Shown: one piece after another, positions 35,463 to 44,394 of the stretch | Layout: every line of letters begins with the position of its first letter | Position numbering within the stretch: position 1 is the stretch's first letter | Assembly (NCBI GenBank): GCA_900544195.1 | Contig: UQUJ01000012.1 | Location: 1-54,945, forward strand | Direction: 5' to 3' | From: an uncultured Alistipes sp. | Lineage (GTDB): Bacteria; Bacteroidota; Bacteroidia; Bacteroidales; UBA932 | Length of the DNA: 54,945 bases | Translations under genes and position numbers: made by a program | The notes under the pieces: generated by a model | What the model saw: only the letters and a program-made list of their open reading frames with translations | Told to the model about the DNA's origin: nothing | The model's database searches: none

Positions 35463-37241
35463 ATGGTAATCAATCATCCTAAAATCGGTATCCGTCCTAT
35501 TATTGACGGCCGTCGCGGAGGTATCCGCGAATCATTGGAAGCCATGACCATGGGTATGGCGGAAAGTGTCAAGTCTCTTTATGAGTCTTACCTGCATTAT
35601 GTAGACGGGACCCCTGTGGAGTGTGTCATCGCTGACACGACAATAGGCGGTGTGGCAGAAGCCGCCGCCGCTGCGGACAAGTTCCGGGACAACAACGTTG
35701 GCGCTGTCATCTCCGTGACCCCTTGCTGGTGCTATGGTGCGGAGACCATCGACATGGATCCTCTTATGCCGAAGGCCATCTGGGGATTCAACAAGACAGA
35801 GCGTCCTGGAGCTGTCTATCTCGCCGCTGCATTAGCCGGACACAATCAGAAGGGACTTCCTGCATTCGGCATTTATGGTCGTGATGTTCAGGACAAGGAG
35901 GACAACTCAATTACGGGTGACGTCCGTGAGAAATTACTGCTTTGGGGCAAAGCGGCCGTTGCCATGATGCAGATGAGGGGCAAATCCTATCTATCCATCG
36001 GCTCTGTGTCTATGGGAATAGCCGGATCAATCCCTGTACCAGATTTCTTCCAGGATTATCTTGGAATGAGGAATGAATATGTGGACTGCTCCGAGATTGA
36101 GCGCAGGGTGCGTCTTGGAATCTACGAGAAGGAAGAGTTTGACCGCGCGATGAAGTGGGTCAATGAATATTGCAAGCCATGCGAAGGCTCTGACCATAAC
36201 CGCGAGGATCTCCGCTACGACAGGACTCACTTGGACGAGGTCTGGGAATATGTTGTCAAGATGACAATAATATTCCGTGACCTGATGAGGGGCAATGACA
36301 AGCTGGCGGAAATGGGCTTCCAGGAAGAAGCTGGGGGGCATAACGCCATTGCGGGAGGTTTCCAAGGCCAGAGGCAATGGACGGATTTCATGCCTGACGG
36401 AGATTTCTCGGAGACAATCCTGAACACGTCCTTCGATTGGAACGGAATCAGACAGCCGTATGTCTTCGCAACTGAGAATGATACACTTAATGGTGTGACG
36501 ATGTTGTTCCTCAATCTGCTTACCAACAGGGCTCAGATGTTCTCAGATGTCAGAACTTATTGGTCTCCGGAAGCTGTCAAGCGCGTGACAGGTTACGAGT
36601 TGACCGGACATGCCGGCAATGGCTTCATACATCTGATTAATTCCGGCTCCACGACTCTTGACGCGACCGGAAGGATGGAAGATGCTGAAGGCGCTCCTGT
36701 GATGAAGCCGTTCTGGGAGATTACTGAAAAGGATGTGGAATCCTGCCTGAAGAACACTTCGTGGATGCCTGCCGACAGGCAATATTTCCGTGGAGGTGGT
36801 ATGTCCAGCCATTTCCTCACTAGAGGAGAAATGCCGATGACAATGTGCCGCATCAATCTGATTAAGGGATTGGGACCTGTTCTCCAGATCGCCGAGGGAT
36901 GGGCCGTCAATGTGCCTGATCATGTCTTCAAGGCCATAGATGAAAGGACCGATCCGACTTGGCCGACCACTTTCTTCGCTCCGCGTGTAAATGGTGTTTC
37001 AGGAAAGTTCAAGGATGTATATTCAGTGATGAGACATTGGGGAGCGAATCATGGTGCCATCAGTTACGGTCATGTAGGTGCCGAGATGATCACTCTGGCT
37101 TCGATGCTAAGGATTCCGGTCTGTATGCATAACGTTCCTGAAGAGAAGATATTCAGACCTAGCGCTTGGGATGCGTTTGGTATGGATAATGAGGGCGCGG
37201 ATTTCAGGGCATGTCAGAATTTCGGCCCGGTGTACAGATAG
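35463..37241 (+). CDS. fucI: L-fucose / D-arabinose isomerase
   Basis: This 592-residue enzyme is FucI, which converts L-fucose to L-fuculose and also D-arabinose to D-ribulose. Manganese ligands match the E. coli enzyme: E338 (ATENDTLNG), D362 (MFSDVRTYW) and H530 (GANHGAISYG). The N-terminal IGIRPIIDGRRGG is characteristic. The length is normal. In this locus it is paired with an AraB-type kinase rather than a fuculokinase, and no fuculose-phosphate aldolase is present, which favours D-arabinose or a rare sugar; L-fucose remains possible if the aldolase lies elsewhere. Confidence 0.95.
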   Translation: MVINHPKIGIRPIIDGRRGGIRESLEAMTMGMAESVKSLYESYLHYVDGTPVECVIADTTIGGVAEAAAAADKFRDNNVGAVISVTPCWCYGAETIDMDPLMPKAIWGFNKTERPGAVYLAAALAGHNQKGLPAFGIYGRDVQDKEDNSITGDVREKLLLWGKAAVAMMQMRGKSYLSIGSVSMGIAGSIPVPDFFQDYLGMRNEYVDCSEIERRVRLGIYEKEEFDRAMKWVNEYCKPCEGSDHNREDLRYDRTHLDEVWEYVVKMTIIFRDLMRGNDKLAEMGFQEEAGGHNAIAGGFQGQRQWTDFMPDGDFSETILNTSFDWNGIRQPYVFATENDTLNGVTMLFLNLLTNRAQMFSDVRTYWSPEAVKRVTGYELTGHAGNGFIHLINSGSTTLDATGRMEDAEGAPVMKPFWEITEKDVESCLKNTSWMPADRQYFRGGGMSSHFLTRGEMPMTMCRINLIKGLGPVLQIAEGWAVNVPDHVFKAIDERTDPTWPTTFFAPRVNGVSGKFKDVYSVMRHWGANHGAISYGHVGAEMITLASMLRIPVCMHNVPEEKIFRPSAWDAFGMDNEGADFRACQNFGPVYR

Positions 37242-37263
37242 TACACTTTGTCGTCACTTTGTG

Positions 37264-37277
37264 CTATAACGATATAA
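37264..37277 (+). promoter_or_regulatory. LacI-type operator variant before susC
   Basis: CTATAACGATATAA matches 12 of 14 positions of the palindrome at 29959 and 31051 and lies 12 bp before the susC ATG in a 48-bp gap. Two TTTG elements (37247, 37258) lie upstream, so a second regulated promoter for susC is plausible. Confidence 0.6.
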
Positions 37278-37289
37278 TTAAATAATTCT

Positions 37290-40200
37290 ATGAAACTACA
37301 ATTGTTAACCCTGACGATATGCACCGTATTGTCCGGTGCGGTGAAGTTGAACGCTTCAGACAACATGGCCACTGACGCGCCTTATAACATTGACGAGACG
37401 AAACTTGTGACAGTGACCGGAACAGTTAAAGATGAGGCTGGAATTCCGCTCGTCGGTGCCTATGTCGTGGAGGTAAACACTTCCAACGGTGTCACGACTG
37501 ACCCGAACGGAAAATTCACAATCTCCGTGTCCAAGGATTCGAAGATCGAGATCTCGTTCATGAGCTACATTTCAGAGACGTTTCTGATCAAGAATGAGAC
37601 GAGTCTGAATGTGGTGCTTAAAGAAGACCTCAGGCTGCTGGACGAGGTCGTGGTAGTGGGTTATGGATCACAATCCAGAAAATCTTTGACATCCAGTATC
37701 TCGACCGTAAAATCGGATGTGATTGAAGGGAAGCCTGTGACTAATGTTGGAGAGGCCTTGAAAGGTAGGGTGGCAGGTCTTTACGCCGCGTCGAACAACT
37801 CCATTCCGGGACGGGCGCCGCGTTATCTTATCAGAGGCGGATCATCGGTTAATCTGAGCAATGATCCTATCGTCATTGTGGATGGCGTGAACAGAAGCAT
37901 GAGTGATCTTGATGCCAATGACATCGAGTCCATCGAAGTTCTCAAGGATGCCGCTTCGGCCAGTATCTATGGAGCGCGTGCGTCCAATGGTGTGATTCTG
38001 GTGACAACAAAGAAGGGCGTTCCTTCAAAGGGCCCTCAGATCACGTTTGACGCCACGGTCGGTTTTGAGAACGCAGTCAGCAAATGGAATCTAATGAACG
38101 GAACTGAGTTCCTGACCTTCCTTCGTCCGCAGCTTGTGGACGCTTACGAAGGACAGGCAATCCTAAACGGCGCCAGTGCCGCTGGGACCGGAAACTTGTC
38201 CGACAAGGCCAATTATTCTCCGAAGTATCTTGCCGACGGGGAAAGCGTTCCGGAAGGATGGCTTTCCATGCCTGATCCGATAGATCCAAGCAAGACATTG
38301 ATTTATCAGGAATATGACAGCCAGGCTAGATGGTTTAAGACCTCACCTTGGCAGAAATACTATGTTGGTGTGAACGGTGGCAACGATAAGATCAAATACA
38401 CCGCTTCCGCAAGTTACCTTAGTGACGGAGGAGTTGTCAGGATGACCGGCTACGATCATTTGTCTATGCATGCGAACACGACTTTCAAGGTCACTGATGA
38501 TATCGAGGCTTCAACCTCGTTCGACTATGCGAGGATAAACTACGATCAGATGTACGCTTCAAATTGGAATGTGCTTGGACGCGGCCTTCTCATGGGGCCG
38601 ACAAGAAAACAATATACGGAAGGCGGAAAGATCTCGAATGGTAGTGGGTGGTTCCAAGATCCTGATTATTGGGAGAAAGCGTACGACTTTGAGAATATCA
38701 AGAACAACTTCGCCGGCACTTTCAACCTCAAGTGGAATATCCTTGACGGCCTTTCATTGTTCGCGCAGTATGGTGTCTATAACACGAACACATTCTACAG
38801 CATGTACCAAAAGGTGAAAGTGGATGGAGAATTGAATTATAGAGGGAAGAACGACGGAACTCAGGAAAAACGTTGGGCCAAGATCAGGGACACCTTCACA
38901 GCTTATCTGAATTACGCAAAGGTTTTTGGAAACCATGACATCAATGTGATGGCAGGATATGATTATTCCAAGTGGCGTGATTGGTATCTCTATGCCAAAT
39001 CAACGGGCTCTGTCTCTGACAAGGTTCCGATCCTGTCTTCAGGGACAGTGTTCACGGCAAGCAACACTGATACCCAGGAAGCGTTGGTGTCATATTACGC
39101 AAGAGCCAACTATAGTTTCAAGGACAAGTATCTTCTGGGCCTTACCGTCAGGGCGGATGGATCGTCAAAGTTCGCAGAAGGACATAAATGGGGCTATTTC
39201 CCGGCTGCCTCTGTCGGCTGGATCGTGTCGGATGAATCATTCTGGGACAAATGTAGGAATACTTCCAATTTCTTGAAACTCAGAGCTTCCTATGGATTGA
39301 CGGGAAACAATGGAATCGGATTGTACGATGCCTATGGAGCATATTCCACATCAAGTCTGTACGACGGTTCGTCCGTGACCGTCGCGTCATCAATGCAGAA
39401 TAAGGACCTGACTTGGGAGCGTACTTCTCAGCTGGATTTGGGCTTTGATGTCAACTTCCTGAATGACAGGATCAGAGTGACGGCTGACTACTATAACAAA
39501 CGTACAAGGGACATGTTGTTCAATGTCACTCTTCCTGACACAGGTTCCTTTGACTCCGTGATGGCCAACGTTGGCAGTGCACGCTTCTATGGTTTTGAGC
39601 TTGCCCTTCACACTGTAAACATTGAAAGGAAGGATTTCTACTGGGGAACCGACATCACATGGTCTTTCAACAAGAACAAGGTGCTTTCTTTGGATGATTC
39701 CTACAAGTACAAGAATCTGGACGGGAAGGACGCTTGGAGAATAGGAGGGTACACGATGACTCAAACTGGAGAAAAATTCGGAGGAATCGCTGTGGGAGAG
39801 CCTCTTGGCCGAATCTATGGCTATGTCATTGACCATATCATTACAAGTCAGGAAGATGCGGACAACGCTTACTATGACGCTTTGTCCAAGGGGTACAGAA
39901 GAGAGGATGGCAAGAGAGTGCCCGGACGTAAGGCGGTCGGTGATTATGAATGGGTCAACAGGCCAGGTTCCGCCCTTACCGCAACAGGTGAGGAGATGAT
40001 CAATGCCGAGGACATGTTTGAGCTGGGCAATGTGCTTCCGAAACACACAGGAGGCATCAATAACACAATTAAATACAAAAGGTTGACTTTCAATCTCTAT
40101 TGCGATTTCGCCCTGGGACACTCCATCGTGAACTACATGAAATCCAGAGTATTCATGAACACTTATGGAACTTGTAACGGCAATATTCTCCGTGATGTCA

Positions 40201-40586
40201 AAGACTGCTGGGAGCCGGGAAAGAGCGATTACAAATATGCCCGTTTCCTGCCTAACGATTGTGACTACGGCAACTCGAATTTTCAGAGAATCTCCGATTT
40301 CTGCGTGGAGAAGGGTGATTATCTGTGCATCAGGGACGTGTCCATAAGCTACGATCTTCCTGAGAAATGGATAAGGGGTCTGAAACTCCAGAAACTCACC
40401 GTTGGTGTCAGTGGCAACACTCTAGCTTATGTTGACAATGTCACTGGAACGATCAGTCCTGAGATTGGTATCGGCGCGTCATCTTCCGGATCATGGTTCT
40501 CTGCTGTGAACACGAGTGACAACGTTAACGCCAACATCGCTCCTGCCGCCAGGAAGATTCTGTTCAATGTGAAACTTACTTTTTAA
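37290..40586 (+). CDS. SusC-type TonB-dependent outer-membrane receptor
   Basis: This 1098-residue protein has a signal peptide, a carboxypeptidase-D regulatory-like domain (VTGTVKDEAGIPLVGAYVV, about 42-120), the Bacteroidota linker LDEVVVVGYG (about 125-134), a plug domain (YLIRGGSSVN, IESIEVLKDAASASIYGARA) and a long C-terminal beta-barrel ending in NVKLTF with a terminal Phe. It should import oligosaccharides across the outer membrane using TonB energy together with the adjacent SusD. The operator variant upstream puts it under LacI-family rather than ECF-sigma or hybrid two-component control. Confidence 0.95.
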   Translation: MKLQLLTLTICTVLSGAVKLNASDNMATDAPYNIDETKLVTVTGTVKDEAGIPLVGAYVVEVNTSNGVTTDPNGKFTISVSKDSKIEISFMSYISETFLIKNETSLNVVLKEDLRLLDEVVVVGYGSQSRKSLTSSISTVKSDVIEGKPVTNVGEALKGRVAGLYAASNNSIPGRAPRYLIRGGSSVNLSNDPIVIVDGVNRSMSDLDANDIESIEVLKDAASASIYGARASNGVILVTTKKGVPSKGPQITFDATVGFENAVSKWNLMNGTEFLTFLRPQLVDAYEGQAILNGASAAGTGNLSDKANYSPKYLADGESVPEGWLSMPDPIDPSKTLIYQEYDSQARWFKTSPWQKYYVGVNGGNDKIKYTASASYLSDGGVVRMTGYDHLSMHANTTFKVTDDIEASTSFDYARINYDQMYASNWNVLGRGLLMGPTRKQYTEGGKISNGSGWFQDPDYWEKAYDFENIKNNFAGTFNLKWNILDGLSLFAQYGVYNTNTFYSMYQKVKVDGELNYRGKNDGTQEKRWAKIRDTFTAYLNYAKVFGNHDINVMAGYDYSKWRDWYLYAKSTGSVSDKVPILSSGTVFTASNTDTQEALVSYYARANYSFKDKYLLGLTVRADGSSKFAEGHKWGYFPAASVGWIVSDESFWDKCRNTSNFLKLRASYGLTGNNGIGLYDAYGAYSTSSLYDGSSVTVASSMQNKDLTWERTSQLDLGFDVNFLNDRIRVTADYYNKRTRDMLFNVTLPDTGSFDSVMANVGSARFYGFELALHTVNIERKDFYWGTDITWSFNKNKVLSLDDSYKYKNLDGKDAWRIGGYTMTQTGEKFGGIAVGEPLGRIYGYVIDHIITSQEDADNAYYDALSKGYRREDGKRVPGRKAVGDYEWVNRPGSALTATGEEMINAEDMFELGNVLPKHTGGINNTIKYKRLTFNLYCDFALGHSIVNYMKSRVFMNTYGTCNGNILRDVKDCWEPGKSDYKYARFLPNDCDYGNSNFQRISDFCVEKGDYLCIRDVSISYDLPEKWIRGLKLQKLTVGVSGNTLAYVDNVTGTISPEIGIGASSSGSWFSAVNTSDNVNANIAPAARKILFNVKLTF

Positions 40587-40606
40587 TCACATAATCAATA
40601 GACTTT

Positions 40607-42109
40607 ATGAAAAAGATTATACAGAAATTATTCATTCTTGCCGCCGCTCTTTTCACCGTCTCATGTAATGGGGATTTGAATATCTCGCAAGACAATAAAT
40701 TGAGCGCCAGCAATATGTGGAAAGATGCCAACGATGTGACCACTTCCACGAAAGGTATCTATTATCTGCTGAGGAAAAATTTCCAGAACAGGTACACCAG
40801 TGTCTTCTATTGGGCCGAGGCAAGAGTTGGAAATTACATGTGGAGTACTCCGCAGATGACCGACATCTCGACAAAGGACTGTACTGACGTGCTTTACAAC
40901 ACGATGACATCAGAGACATCGGTTTGCTCATGGAATCTGCTCTATACTGTCATCGATCAGGCGAATGCGGTTCTTAAATATGCGCCAGACATCACTATGA
41001 CGGAGTCGGAGGCCGGTTTCGCTTACGGTCAAGCCTACTTCGCCCGTGCATTTTGCTATTTTTGGGCAGCCAGAATCTGGGGAGACGTTCCGCTTGTGCT
41101 CGTGCCGATCGAGTCTCCTTCGCAACCGGAGACTTATCCTGTCAGAACAGAGAAGGAAAAGGTCTATGCGCAGGTGGAAAGTGACTTGGAAAATGCAGGG
41201 CAGTACGCAAAGTACTTGGGTAAGAATAAGTATTATGCTACAACTGACGCACTTAATGTGTTAAAGGCTGAATACTCCTTGTGGATGTACACAACCCAGA
41301 ACGGGGGTGATGGCTACCTCTCCAAGGCTCAGGAAGCATTGGGGGCATTGAATATCTCCGGCTCAAGGTTGCTGTCTGACTATGCATCTATCTTCAGCCG
41401 TACCAATAAAGTGAACAATGAGGTAATCTTCGCTTTGAACAATGATCAGGCGGACGGCAACACAGGGTCATCATATTTCGCAAACATGTACCCATACTAC
41501 ACAGACGTGGACTCTAAATACTGGTCAAATCCGGTTCCGATCTCGGGACAGTTCCTGGATCTCTCTCCAAGTTTCCAGAACGTTCTGCAAAAAAGTAAGG
41601 ACGAGAACAATGACAGCCGTGTCGATTGTATCTACGGTCATGGAAACTACGGTGTCGGAGGTAAGAACATCACATGGGTCAACAAGTTCCTTCCTGCCAT
41701 GACTCCTGGTAGCAATACCTACATCTTTGATGTGGATCTGCTATACTACAGATACGCACTTGCGGTTATGCTTGACGCTGAACTCAAGTACTATCAAGAT
41801 GATTATTCCGGAGCTCTGAAGTCCCTTAACATAGTGGCCAAGAGAGCATATGGAGTGGAGGATTTCTATAAGGAAACCTCCAAGTCCGCAGTTTTGGACG
41901 CACTTGTTCATGAATATTCCATCGAGTTTGTCGAGGAAGGAGTCATTTGGTGGGCTTTGATCCGTTTAGGAAAGATAGAGGAATGCAATCCGACTATCGC
42001 CGAATACGGAAAGAAGAATAAGAATATCCTGTTGCTTCCTGTCTCGCAGGCTGCCCTCAACAGGAACAGTAATCTTACCCAGACTGTAGGATGGGGCGCT
42101 ACGGATTAA
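40607..42109 (+). CDS. SusD-type surface glycan-binding lipoprotein
   Basis: This 500-residue lipoprotein follows susC by 20 bp. The signal peptide ends in a lipobox at FTVSCNG (Cys20). The RagB/SusD fold is supported by the helical segments with ARAFCYFWAARIWGDVPLVL and the C-terminal HEYSIEFVEEGVIWWALIRLGK region. SusD proteins cap the SusC barrel and present the glycan. The ligand specificity is unknown and no glycoside hydrolase is encoded nearby. Confidence 0.94.
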   Translation: MKKIIQKLFILAAALFTVSCNGDLNISQDNKLSASNMWKDANDVTTSTKGIYYLLRKNFQNRYTSVFYWAEARVGNYMWSTPQMTDISTKDCTDVLYNTMTSETSVCSWNLLYTVIDQANAVLKYAPDITMTESEAGFAYGQAYFARAFCYFWAARIWGDVPLVLVPIESPSQPETYPVRTEKEKVYAQVESDLENAGQYAKYLGKNKYYATTDALNVLKAEYSLWMYTTQNGGDGYLSKAQEALGALNISGSRLLSDYASIFSRTNKVNNEVIFALNNDQADGNTGSSYFANMYPYYTDVDSKYWSNPVPISGQFLDLSPSFQNVLQKSKDENNDSRVDCIYGHGNYGVGGKNITWVNKFLPAMTPGSNTYIFDVDLLYYRYALAVMLDAELKYYQDDYSGALKSLNIVAKRAYGVEDFYKETSKSAVLDALVHEYSIEFVEEGVIWWALIRLGKIEECNPTIAEYGKKNKNILLLPVSQAALNRNSNLTQTVGWGATD

Positions 42110-42127
42110 TTTTGGTTTTGTTTCTCT

Positions 42128-42163
42128 CCGCTTCCGTCATTCCTTTAGGTATGAAGGAAGCGG
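42128..42163 (+). terminator. Hairpin downstream of susD
   Basis: CCGCTTCC (42128-42135) pairs with GGAAGCGG (42156-42163), with inner TCAT/ATGA pairing across single-base bulges. No T run follows, so it may attenuate or stabilise the susCD message rather than stop it before the YhcH gene. Confidence 0.6.
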
Positions 42164-42206
42164 CAGGGAAAAATATCAGTGCGTAAGCGTCCAAACATAT
42201 AAGACT

Positions 42207-42656
42207 ATGTTGGGTTTAGAAATTAATGAAACGCTGAAAGACAATCCGTATTTCAAAAAGGCGATGGAATATGCTCGCATGACGGATCTGTCCGAACTGC
42301 CTCTTGGGAAGCATGTGTTGGATTCCAAGAACCTGTGGCTGACAATCATAGAAATGCCTTTGAAGGCGCGTGAGGAAGTCCGGCTTGAGGCTCATGACGA
42401 ATATATTGACATTCAGATTCCATTGTCTCAAGACGAGGAGTTCGGTGTCAAGGACCGCTCAAAATGTGTCAGTCCATCCGGGACTTTCGATAAGAAAGCG
42501 GACATTATATTCTTTGAAGACACGCCTGATCGGTATATCACTGTCAAGGCTTTTGAACCGATAGTGTTTACCCCGGAGATGTCACATGCTCCGCTCATTG
42601 GTGAAGGGCTATTGAGAAAAGCTGTCTTCAAAGTCAAGGTTTTACAGGGTAAATAA
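42207..42656 (+). CDS. YhcH/YjgK/YiaL-family cupin-like protein
   Basis: This 149-residue protein belongs to the YhcH/YjgK/YiaL (DUF386) family, a cupin-like fold. Visible family parts are LPLGKHVL, the EAHDEYIDIQIPLSQDEEF metal-binding strand, DIIFFEDTPDRY and FTPEMSHAP. One member, NanQ, helps interconvert sialic-acid anomers, and others occur in pentose or ulose operons. A sugar anomerase-type role fits the locus. It precedes the kinase by 15 bp. Confidence 0.88.
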   Translation: MLGLEINETLKDNPYFKKAMEYARMTDLSELPLGKHVLDSKNLWLTIIEMPLKAREEVRLEAHDEYIDIQIPLSQDEEFGVKDRSKCVSPSGTFDKKADIIFFEDTPDRYITVKAFEPIVFTPEMSHAPLIGEGLLRKAVFKVKVLQGK

Positions 42657-42671
42657 TTTATTTTCAAATCT

Positions 42672-44291
42672 ATGAGTGAATATGTAATAGGGCTTGACTA
42701 TGGCTCCGACTCTGCGAGGGCTCTTGTCGTGGATGTCGTGACGGGAAAGTGTCTTGCTTCAAGCGTGAAGGAATATCCTCGTTGGAAAAAAGGATTGTAT
42801 TGCAATCCGAAGGTTAACATGTGGCGTCAGCATCCAAAGGATTACCTTGAGGTTCTGGAATATATTGTGACCGATGCGTTGTCGAAGTGTGAGGCGGAAG
42901 TTGCTCCGAATGTCGTCGGAATGGCGTTTGACACGACGGGATCGACACCTGCTTTGGTGGCTGAGAACGGACAGCCATTGGCAATGCTACCTGAGTATTC
43001 AGAGAATCCGAACGCGATGTTTGTTCTTTGGAAGGATCACACCGCCATGGAAGAGGCGAGAGAAATCAATGAGGCGTGTAGGAATTCGGCTGTCGATTAT
43101 GCGAAATACGAAGGAGGGACATATTCCCCGGAGTGGCTATGGGCCAAAGCATTACATTGCGTGAGAAGTTCTCCTGAGCTGATGCGTGATGCTTATTCTG
43201 TCGTAGAGTGCTGTGAGTGGCTGCCTGCTGTTTTGACAGGTGTACAACATTCCGGTGCGATTGTCCGAAGCCGTTGCGCCTATGGTCACAAACTGATGTG
43301 GAATGAGGAATGGGGCGGTCTTCCTCCGGAGAATTTTTTCAGCAGACTCGACCCAAGGCTTTCTGATCTTCGCAGGAATATGCCGGATGAAGCTTCAACG
43401 GCAGACCAACCCGTCGGGACACTATGTCTGGAGTGGGCTGAACGGCTCGGACTTTCCACCGATGTTGTCATCGCGGGAGGTGCGATCGATTGTCATGTGG
43501 GGGCTGTCGGTGCCGGTATCAAGGAACAAACTCTGATTCGTGTCATCGGAACGAGTACCTGTGATGTTCTGGTAGCATCCGAGGATGAAATAGGCGACAA
43601 ATGTATTAAAGGGATATGCGGTCAGGTCAACGGAAGTGTCATTCCTGGGATGGTCGGGCTAGAGGCTGGGCAGAGCGCGTTCGGTGATGTGTACGCGATG
43701 TTCAGGCGCATTCTTGAATGGCCTCTGCGTAACTGTTCCGGCCTGGGCGAGGAAGCTTGCGCGGCTGCTTGTGAGAAGATAATCCCTCTGCTGACATCCG
43801 AGGCCGAAAGGATTGGTGTTTCAGAGGATGACATGTTGGCGACAGATTGGATGAATGGACGAAGGTCTCCTGATTCTGATCCATCGCAGAAAGGCACAAT
43901 CACCGGATTCACTCTTGGCACGACCGCTCCAGAGATATTTCGTTCTCTTGTAGAGGCCACAGCGTTCGGAACCAGGGCGATCATCGACCGTTTCACTGAA
44001 GAGGGAATCCGCATAGATTCCGTCATCGGTGTCGGAGGCATCGCGCTGAAAAGCCCGTTTGTCATGCAGGTGATGTCTGATGTGATTGGACGTCCGATAA
44101 AGGTATGCAAATCCGATCAGGTCTGTGCTCTGGGGGCAGCCATGTTCGCTGCCACCGCCGCCGGACGGTATAGGAAGGTAGAAGATGCGATTGCCGCGAT
44201 GAACAGTGGATTCTCAAAGGAATATATTCCAGATGAGAATAAAGCCAGGGTCTATCATTCAAGATATTACAGGTATCTGTCTTTTGCTTGA
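42672..44291 (+). CDS. araB: Ribulokinase (AraB-type FGGY kinase)
   Basis: This 539-residue FGGY kinase closely follows AraB rather than FucK or XylB: GLDYGSDSARALVVD at the N-terminus, EYPRWKKGLYCNP, AFDTTGSTPA, ENPNAMFVLWKDHTA, RVIGTSTCDVLVAS and GLEAGQSAFGDVYAMF all have direct AraB counterparts. AraB phosphorylates L-ribulose and also D-ribulose. Next to FucI, which yields D-ribulose from D-arabinose, it would give D-ribulose 5-phosphate directly for the pentose phosphate pathway. No araA or araD is present in the window. An intrinsic terminator follows. Confidence 0.92.
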   Translation: MSEYVIGLDYGSDSARALVVDVVTGKCLASSVKEYPRWKKGLYCNPKVNMWRQHPKDYLEVLEYIVTDALSKCEAEVAPNVVGMAFDTTGSTPALVAENGQPLAMLPEYSENPNAMFVLWKDHTAMEEAREINEACRNSAVDYAKYEGGTYSPEWLWAKALHCVRSSPELMRDAYSVVECCEWLPAVLTGVQHSGAIVRSRCAYGHKLMWNEEWGGLPPENFFSRLDPRLSDLRRNMPDEASTADQPVGTLCLEWAERLGLSTDVVIAGGAIDCHVGAVGAGIKEQTLIRVIGTSTCDVLVASEDEIGDKCIKGICGQVNGSVIPGMVGLEAGQSAFGDVYAMFRRILEWPLRNCSGLGEEACAAACEKIIPLLTSEAERIGVSEDDMLATDWMNGRRSPDSDPSQKGTITGFTLGTTAPEIFRSLVEATAFGTRAIIDRFTEEGIRIDSVIGVGGIALKSPFVMQVMSDVIGRPIKVCKSDQVCALGAAMFAATAAGRYRKVEDAIAAMNSGFSKEYIPDENKARVYHSRYYRYLSFA

Positions 44292-44317
44292 TGAGTCCGC
44301 ATTTTTGAATGTTTGTC

Positions 44318-44349
44318 AGGGTTCCGGTGATTTCGGAATCCTTGTTTTT
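44318..44349 (+). terminator. Intrinsic terminator of the sugar operon
   Basis: AGGGTTCCG (44318-44326) pairs with CGGAATCCT (44334-44342) with one G-U pair and a 7-nt loop, followed by TGTTTTT. It lies 27 bp after the kinase stop. Confidence 0.85.
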
Positions 44350-44394
44350 ATGGCCATCTCACAACGTGCTCAATCGAAGAAAAGAGGGTAATGT

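Noticed and set aside
39390..40121. Minus-strand open frame of 243 codons
   Set aside because: It lies within the beta-barrel part of susC and has no family-like features.
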